From positions 79,098-143,097 of the forward strand of contig JANYJY010000030.1 of NCBI GenBank assembly GCA_025358295.1: a stretch of DNA of 64,000 nucleotides, in the 5' to 3' direction. Of the stretch, positions 60,251 through 64,000 are shown piece after piece. The notes beneath the pieces are model-generated. The model was not told the origin of the DNA, made no database searches, and saw only the letters and a list, made by a program, of their open reading frames with translations. Within the stretch, counting starts at the first letter, position 1. Every line of letters starts with the position of its first letter. Source of the DNA: Gammaproteobacteria bacterium. Its GTDB lineage: Bacteria; Pseudomonadota; Gammaproteobacteria; Steroidobacterales; Steroidobacteraceae. Position numbers and translations under genes: made by a program.

Positions 60251-60338
60251 GTGAAGCCTCCTTTTGAATGGTCATGCAGCATTATAAGCGCATTGTTCGA
60301 GTTGCCTATCGCCGCAAGCCGGCGTAGAACTTCGGCGC

Positions 60339-61124
60339 ATGAATACACTGCAAGGCAAAGTCGCTCTGGTTACCGGTGCGGCGAGCGGCATCGGGCGGGC
60401 TAGTGCATTGTTGTTCGCGGCCGAGGGAGCCTCGGTGGTCGCGCTGGATATCGCGGCCGAGGTGGAGGCGACGGCGGCGGTGATTCGATCGGCCGGCGGG
60501 CGCGCCACGGCGATGCGTGGCGACTCATCGTCCGAAGACATCGTCGCCGCGGCGATGGCCCGTGCGGTGACCGACTTTGGCGGTCTCGACGTGTGCTACG
60601 CGAATGCAGGCATCAGCGGCGGCATGCTGCCGTTCTTCGAGGAAACCGCCGAGCGCTGGCAGCAAGTGCTGAAAATCAATCTCATCGGAACCTTTCTTGC
60701 GGCTAAGTATGCCGCGCTTATCATGGTCAAGCAGCGGCGCGGTTCCATTATCTGCACAGCCTCGGTCGCCGGATTGCGCTCCGGTGCGGGCGGCATGCCG
60801 TACAGTGCCAGCAAGGCCGGGGTCATCAGTCTGGTTCAAACTGCGGCCAATCAACTCACCGGCACCGGAGTGCGGATCAACGCCATTTGCCCCGGCCTGA
60901 TCGAGACCGGAATGACTCGCCCGATATTCGAGCAGGCGCGGGCCCGCGGCAGCGAGCGCAAGATCGGACAGCTCAATCCGATGCAACGCGCCGGAGCACC
61001 CGAAGAAATCGCGCGTATGGCACTTTATTTGGCCTCCGATGCCTCATCCTACGTCAACGGCCAGGCCATTGCCGTCGATGGCGGCCTCTCCAGCTCTCAC
61101 CCCATCGTCATCCGGCGCGACTGA
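60339..61124 (+). CDS. Short-chain dehydrogenase/reductase
   Basis: 261 residues. Classical [31 protein letters not shown] (NAD-type with Asp after the second strand), YANAGISGG, catalytic Ser in [22 protein letters not shown], and [15 protein letters not shown]. Asp at the end of beta-2 favours NAD, so it would run as a dehydrogenase. It is the only rightward gene in the catabolic cluster and is convergent with another SDR (12-base gap). Its substrate could be an intermediate of the same pathway. No clear ribosome binding site precedes the ATG. Confidence 0.9.
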   Translation: MNTLQGKVALVTGAASGIGRASALLFAAEGASVVALDIAAEVEATAAVIRSAGGRATAMRGDSSSEDIVAAAMARAVTDFGGLDVCYANAGISGGMLPFFEETAERWQQVLKINLIGTFLAAKYAALIMVKQRRGSIICTASVAGLRSGAGGMPYSASKAGVISLVQTAANQLTGTGVRINAICPGLIETGMTRPIFEQARARGSERKIGQLNPMQRAGAPEEIARMALYLASDASSYVNGQAIAVDGGLSSSHPIVIRRD

Positions 61125-61135
61125 TAAGGTTTGCG

Positions 61136-61873
61136 TCAGTAAACGATGCTGCCGACGGACGAGCCTCCGCAGACGAACAGCGTCTGCCCGGTCACGAAGG
61201 ACGCCTGCGGATCCGCGAAAAACATGATCGCCCGGACAACGTCCTGGGGCGTGCCGAAGCGCCCCACCGGCACTTGCTTGGCCGCGGCGACCATTTTGGC
61301 ACTGGCCGGCGGAATGATCTGCTCGAACATTTCGGTTTCGGCAATCGGACCCGGCGCCACGACGTTGACCGTAATCCCATGGCCGGCGAGTTCGAGCGCC
61401 CAGGTGCGGGCAAGTCCCAACATGCCGGCCTTGGTCGCCGCATAGGCAGTCCGCTTGGCGAGTCCGAGCACGGCACGCGAGGAAATGAGCACAATGCGGC
61501 CGTAATGAGCCGCCTTCATGGCGGAGAGATTTGCCTGGACCAGCGACAATGCGGCGCCGAGATGCAAATTCCCGAGCGCTTCGAGGTCCGCAAGCGTTGC
61601 ATCCTCGATGGCACGTTCGCGAATCGCGCCGGCGCAATGCACGATGGTGGTCGCCGGCGACTGCGCCGCCGTCATCACCGCTTCACGGGTGGCCGCGGAG
61701 TCGGTCAAATCCACGGCCATCGATGTCAAACGCGGCGAGCTTAACGGACAGTGCCCGCGCGAGATATTGATGACCTCGTATCCCGCATCGAGAAACGCCT
61801 GAACCGCCGCCAAGCCGATGCCGGAACTGCCGCCCGTCAACACCACTCTTTTCACAGTATCCACTGCTTGCAT
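61136..61873 (-). CDS. Short-chain dehydrogenase/reductase
   Basis: 245 residues of the SDR family: VVLTGGSSGIGLAAVQAFLDAG, VHCAGAIRE, catalytic Ser in VLISSRAVLG, and YAATKAGMLGL with Tyr-x-x-x-Lys. It lies directly after the Rieske dioxygenase beta gene. In aromatic pathways that place is usually taken by a cis-dihydrodiol dehydrogenase, a likely role here. The ATG at 61873 has GAGG eight bases upstream; a GTG at 61882 is possible. Confidence 0.9.
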   Translation of the reverse strand: MQAVDTVKRVVLTGGSSGIGLAAVQAFLDAGYEVINISRGHCPLSSPRLTSMAVDLTDSAATREAVMTAAQSPATTIVHCAGAIRERAIEDATLADLEALGNLHLGAALSLVQANLSAMKAAHYGRIVLISSRAVLGLAKRTAYAATKAGMLGLARTWALELAGHGITVNVVAPGPIAETEMFEQIIPPASAKMVAAAKQVPVGRFGTPQDVVRAIMFFADPQASFVTGQTLFVCGGSSVGSIVY

Positions 61874-61883
61874 CTGATTCACC

Positions 61884-62369
61884 TCAAGGAAAGAGCTGCA
61901 AGGAAGGCAACGCGGCGTCGCAGTTCAACAATTCGATTTTCTTGACGACGATGAAAGTCCTATCGTTCGTCTGGCGTAGATGATGCCAGGCAACGCCGGC
62001 ATAAGTTTCTTGCCGATCCTGCTGATACTCCAGATACAAGAAGGGCGTACGCAGAACGGTCATCCCCGAATGCGCATCGCGCCGCTCGATACGCGGCATT
62101 TGCAGAATGTGCTGGCACCAACTGGGGAAGGCCTGTGAGTACGACTTCGGATTGCGCAAGCGCTCGATGCGAATCTTCAGCAGCAACTTATCCTCGTCGA
62201 ACAGCGAGGTATGGCCTGCATCCGGCGGCTGGCCACGCATCAACGGCATCCAGTATCGGCAGTCGTCAGCGTATAAGTCATACCACTCATCGAAGCGCTT
62301 TTCATCGATGAGCCGCGCCTCGTCATAGACGAAATCGATCAGCGCGCCATCCTCGCTGGTATTCCCCAT
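61884..62369 (-). CDS. Aromatic-ring-hydroxylating dioxygenase, beta subunit
   Basis: 161 residues, cone-shaped SnoaL/NTF2-like fold. IDFVYDEARLIDEKRFDEWYDLYADDCRYWMPL and DEDKLLLKIRIERLRNPKSYSQ are the usual beta-subunit motifs. It has a structural role in the alpha3beta3 dioxygenase. The ATG shares one base with the alpha stop (TGATG), so the subunits are co-translated. Substrate lies with the alpha subunit. Confidence 0.92.
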   Translation of the reverse strand: MGNTSEDGALIDFVYDEARLIDEKRFDEWYDLYADDCRYWMPLMRGQPPDAGHTSLFDEDKLLLKIRIERLRNPKSYSQAFPSWCQHILQMPRIERRDAHSGMTVLRTPFLYLEYQQDRQETYAGVAWHHLRQTNDRTFIVVKKIELLNCDAALPSLQLFP

Positions 62370-63694
62370 CAGCTGCCGGCCCCGTCCACCGTCATCGCCG
62401 CGGCCCATGCCCGGAACTGCCCCCGCATGGAGACTTCACTGGTCCCGTTATAGCTCCCAGCTGCCCCCGGCTCCTTTTCGCGGTCCGAGTAATTGCGCTG
62501 CAGGTTGACCCATTCATTGCCGTTCGCCGCCAACCCCTCTTGGATCGCCCGATAACAATATAAGTCGTCGTGCCCGACGACGGAGGTGGGAGCATTGATG
62601 AGACGGTTGTACGTGGCGCTGCGTTCCAGCAACGCCGACGGAGCGCCGACGAGTCGCAGAGTAAAGCTCTCGATCAAAGTTCGATCGACCGCAATGGGCC
62701 TCACGACCCGGATGGTCTGGATGGCACCTTTCACGGTCAGACTTGGATAGTAGACCGTATTGTGCCGCGATTCCCCAAGAATGGCCTGTGCCCGAACGGC
62801 GCCGTAGGCGGCCTCCATCTGGGCGGCATACTCGGGTATCGCCGAATAACTCGAGTGAATAGAGAAATTCACGCCCGTGTAGCTGTGGCCATGGTCGTAA
62901 ATCTTGACGCCCATTTTGTCAAAAAAATCGTAGTTCGAGACGAACGGCAGGAACTGTTCGATCACCATCGGCTTCGCGGTCTCAGGCGGCTGAGACTGCC
63001 ACAAGTCGCGCGCGGTGCCCGCCGAGGACTCATGGGCCACCATGGGATGCATGGTGTCGTTGAGATTCTCCACGAACATCTTCCAATTGCTGTTGTGCAT
63101 GTAGCGCAGCGGAGCTCCTGATACTTCGAGGCGGCCCACAGGCGAGCGATCCGCCAGATTGTCGATCGAACTCAAGCTATCGCCGAAGTAATCCTCGAAG
63201 CTCGCGCCGCTGCGGCTCAGCCGCGCAAATACAAAGCCACGGTAAATGGCGATTGCCGCAGCTGAACTCAGCCCCTTGGATGCTTCCGATTCGGCGAATC
63301 GGGTGTCGGCATAGCCGGTTTTGACGGGCACGGTGCGCAGTGCGCCGTCCAGTGTGTAGGTCCAGCCATGGTAAGAGCAGCGCAGCAGCTTGCCGCAATT
63401 CCCCGATCCGGCACCGAGGATCTTGGCCCCCTTGTGAGCGCAACGGTTGAGCAGCACGCGTACGCCGCCGTCCGAGCCCCGCAGCATCAGCACGGGTTGG
63501 CGCGCGATATTCACCGTAAGAAAATCACCCACAGCGGGGACCTGGGAGTCATGCCCGACATAAATCCAGGCCGAGCGCCACAGCCGCTCCATTTCCAGAT
63601 CGAACAGTTCCGGATTCGTGTACACGTCGCGATGCACGGCATCTTCCCGCACCAGCGCACGAATCGCCGTCGGGTTGTGCCGATATCCGCTCAT
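62369..63694 (-). CDS. Rieske non-haem iron aromatic-ring dioxygenase, alpha subunit
   Basis: 441 residues. Rieske [2Fe-2S] ligands are in NRCAHKGAKI and LLRCSYHGWTY. The mononuclear iron site shows ENLNDTMHPMVAHESS with two His and the bridging Asp. FE centre third ligand should lie further on. It adds dioxygen to an aromatic ring, giving a cis-diol, using an external reductase not seen here. The start is the ATG at 63694, with GGTGGAG upstream. It lies between an aldehyde dehydrogenase and the beta subunit. Substrate could be benzoate- or salicylate-like; not provable. Confidence 0.93.
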   Translation of the reverse strand: MSGYRHNPTAIRALVREDAVHRDVYTNPELFDLEMERLWRSAWIYVGHDSQVPAVGDFLTVNIARQPVLMLRGSDGGVRVLLNRCAHKGAKILGAGSGNCGKLLRCSYHGWTYTLDGALRTVPVKTGYADTRFAESEASKGLSSAAAIAIYRGFVFARLSRSGASFEDYFGDSLSSIDNLADRSPVGRLEVSGAPLRYMHNSNWKMFVENLNDTMHPMVAHESSAGTARDLWQSQPPETAKPMVIEQFLPFVSNYDFFDKMGVKIYDHGHSYTGVNFSIHSSYSAIPEYAAQMEAAYGAVRAQAILGESRHNTVYYPSLTVKGAIQTIRVVRPIAVDRTLIESFTLRLVGAPSALLERSATYNRLINAPTSVVGHDDLYCYRAIQEGLAANGNEWVNLQRNYSDREKEPGAAGSYNGTSEVSMRGQFRAWAAAMTVDGAGS

Positions 63695-63716
63695 CGATTC
63701 AATGCTCCACCCTGGA

Positions 63717-64000
63717 TCAGCGCGCGACGTTGACGACTTGGACCGTAGTGTATTCCTTAAGGCCGTCGACATTGAACTCCACGCCGATACCCGAGCACTT
63801 CACCCCGCCGAAGGGCGCCATCGGGTGCAGAGCGCCGTGTTGATTGACCCAGGCCGTGCCGCATTCGAGCCGGCTTGCGTAGCGGGCAGCCTCCTCGGGA
63901 TCGTTGCCCCACACCGAGCCGCCCAGGCCCACATCGAGTGAATTGGCGCGCTGAATGGCCTCATCTACCGTGGCGTATTTCACAATGGGAATGACGGGAC
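63717..64000 (-). CDS. Aldehyde dehydrogenase, C-terminal part (runs off right edge)
   Basis: Only the last 94 codons are in the window. Readable pieces are VIPIVKYATVDEAIQRANS, GLGGSVWGNDPEEAARYASRLECGTAWVNQHG and APFGGVKCSGIGVEFNVDGLKEYTTVQVV, the C-terminal end of an NAD(P)-dependent aldehyde dehydrogenase. The catalytic Cys lies outside. It is the first gene seen of the leftward dioxygenase operon, 22 bases before the alpha subunit. Confidence 0.9.
   Translation of the reverse strand, partial: PVIPIVKYATVDEAIQRANSLDVGLGGSVWGNDPEEAARYASRLECGTAWVNQHGALHPMAPFGGVKCSGIGVEFNVDGLKEYTTVQVVNVAR

Overview
The window looks like a chromosomal segment of a GC-rich, Gram-negative proteobacterium. Pointers are outer-membrane lipoprotein efflux channels, two TonB-dependent receptors, periplasmic c-type cytochrome and PQQ proteins, and glutathione-dependent formaldehyde oxidation. 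The receptor style and the broad acyl-CoA/aromatic catabolism suggest a Steroidobacter/Nevskia-like gammaproteobacterium, but that placement is inference. I see no tRNA, rRNA, CRISPR array, transposase or integrase.

Layout. (1) 1-234: start of a glycosyltransferase with no normal start codon. (2) 351-9565: four-gene RND multidrug efflux operon (adaptor, two paralogous permeases, NodT/OprM-type channel). (3) 9598-14270: a small GlsB/YeaQ membrane protein and an Lhr-type helicase. (4) 14350-18148: a cobalamin riboswitch followed by class I ribonucleotide reductase genes nrdA and nrdB. (5) 18212-24264: a second RND system in czcCBA order plus a secreted SRPBCC protein. (6) 24329-41185: a C1/short-alcohol oxidation region. 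It holds a YHS-like lipoprotein, a Sox-like periplasmic trio (FCSD-type flavoprotein, metallo-hydrolase, SoxYZ-like carrier), an outer-membrane porin-like protein, class III alcohol dehydrogenase plus Gfa, a sigma54 activator, a c-type cytochrome, an ankyrin-fused MoxJ-like binding protein, a lanthanide-type PQQ alcohol dehydrogenase (XoxF) and a divergent TonB receptor. (7) 41226-42530: an MFS transporter. (8) 42534-48999: a TonB receptor-MFS-AraC operon with a divergent aldehyde dehydrogenase, bracketed by a perfect 47-bp direct repeat. (9) 49022-64000: a long, mostly leftward acyl-CoA and aromatic catabolic cluster (quinone oxidoreductase, acyl-CoA ligase, ACAD, APH-like kinase, SDRs, two thiolases, FadB-like protein, Tat-exported dienelactone hydrolase, Rieske dioxygenase, aldehyde dehydrogenase).

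The most interesting part is region 6. Three -24/-12 (sigma54) promoters stand before xoxF, the porin and frmA. A shared dyad, CTGTGT-N8-AnACAG, lies upstream of them, and the activator with an intact GAFTGA motif is encoded between the operons. Read together, periplasmic XoxF would oxidise an alcohol (lanthanide cofactor, cytochrome acceptor), the formaldehyde would pass through Gfa and FrmA, and one AcoR-type regulator would control both steps. In region 9, the kinase-ACAD-SDR-ligase set resembles the levulinate (Lva) and ACAD10/11 route for 4-hydroxyacyl-CoAs.
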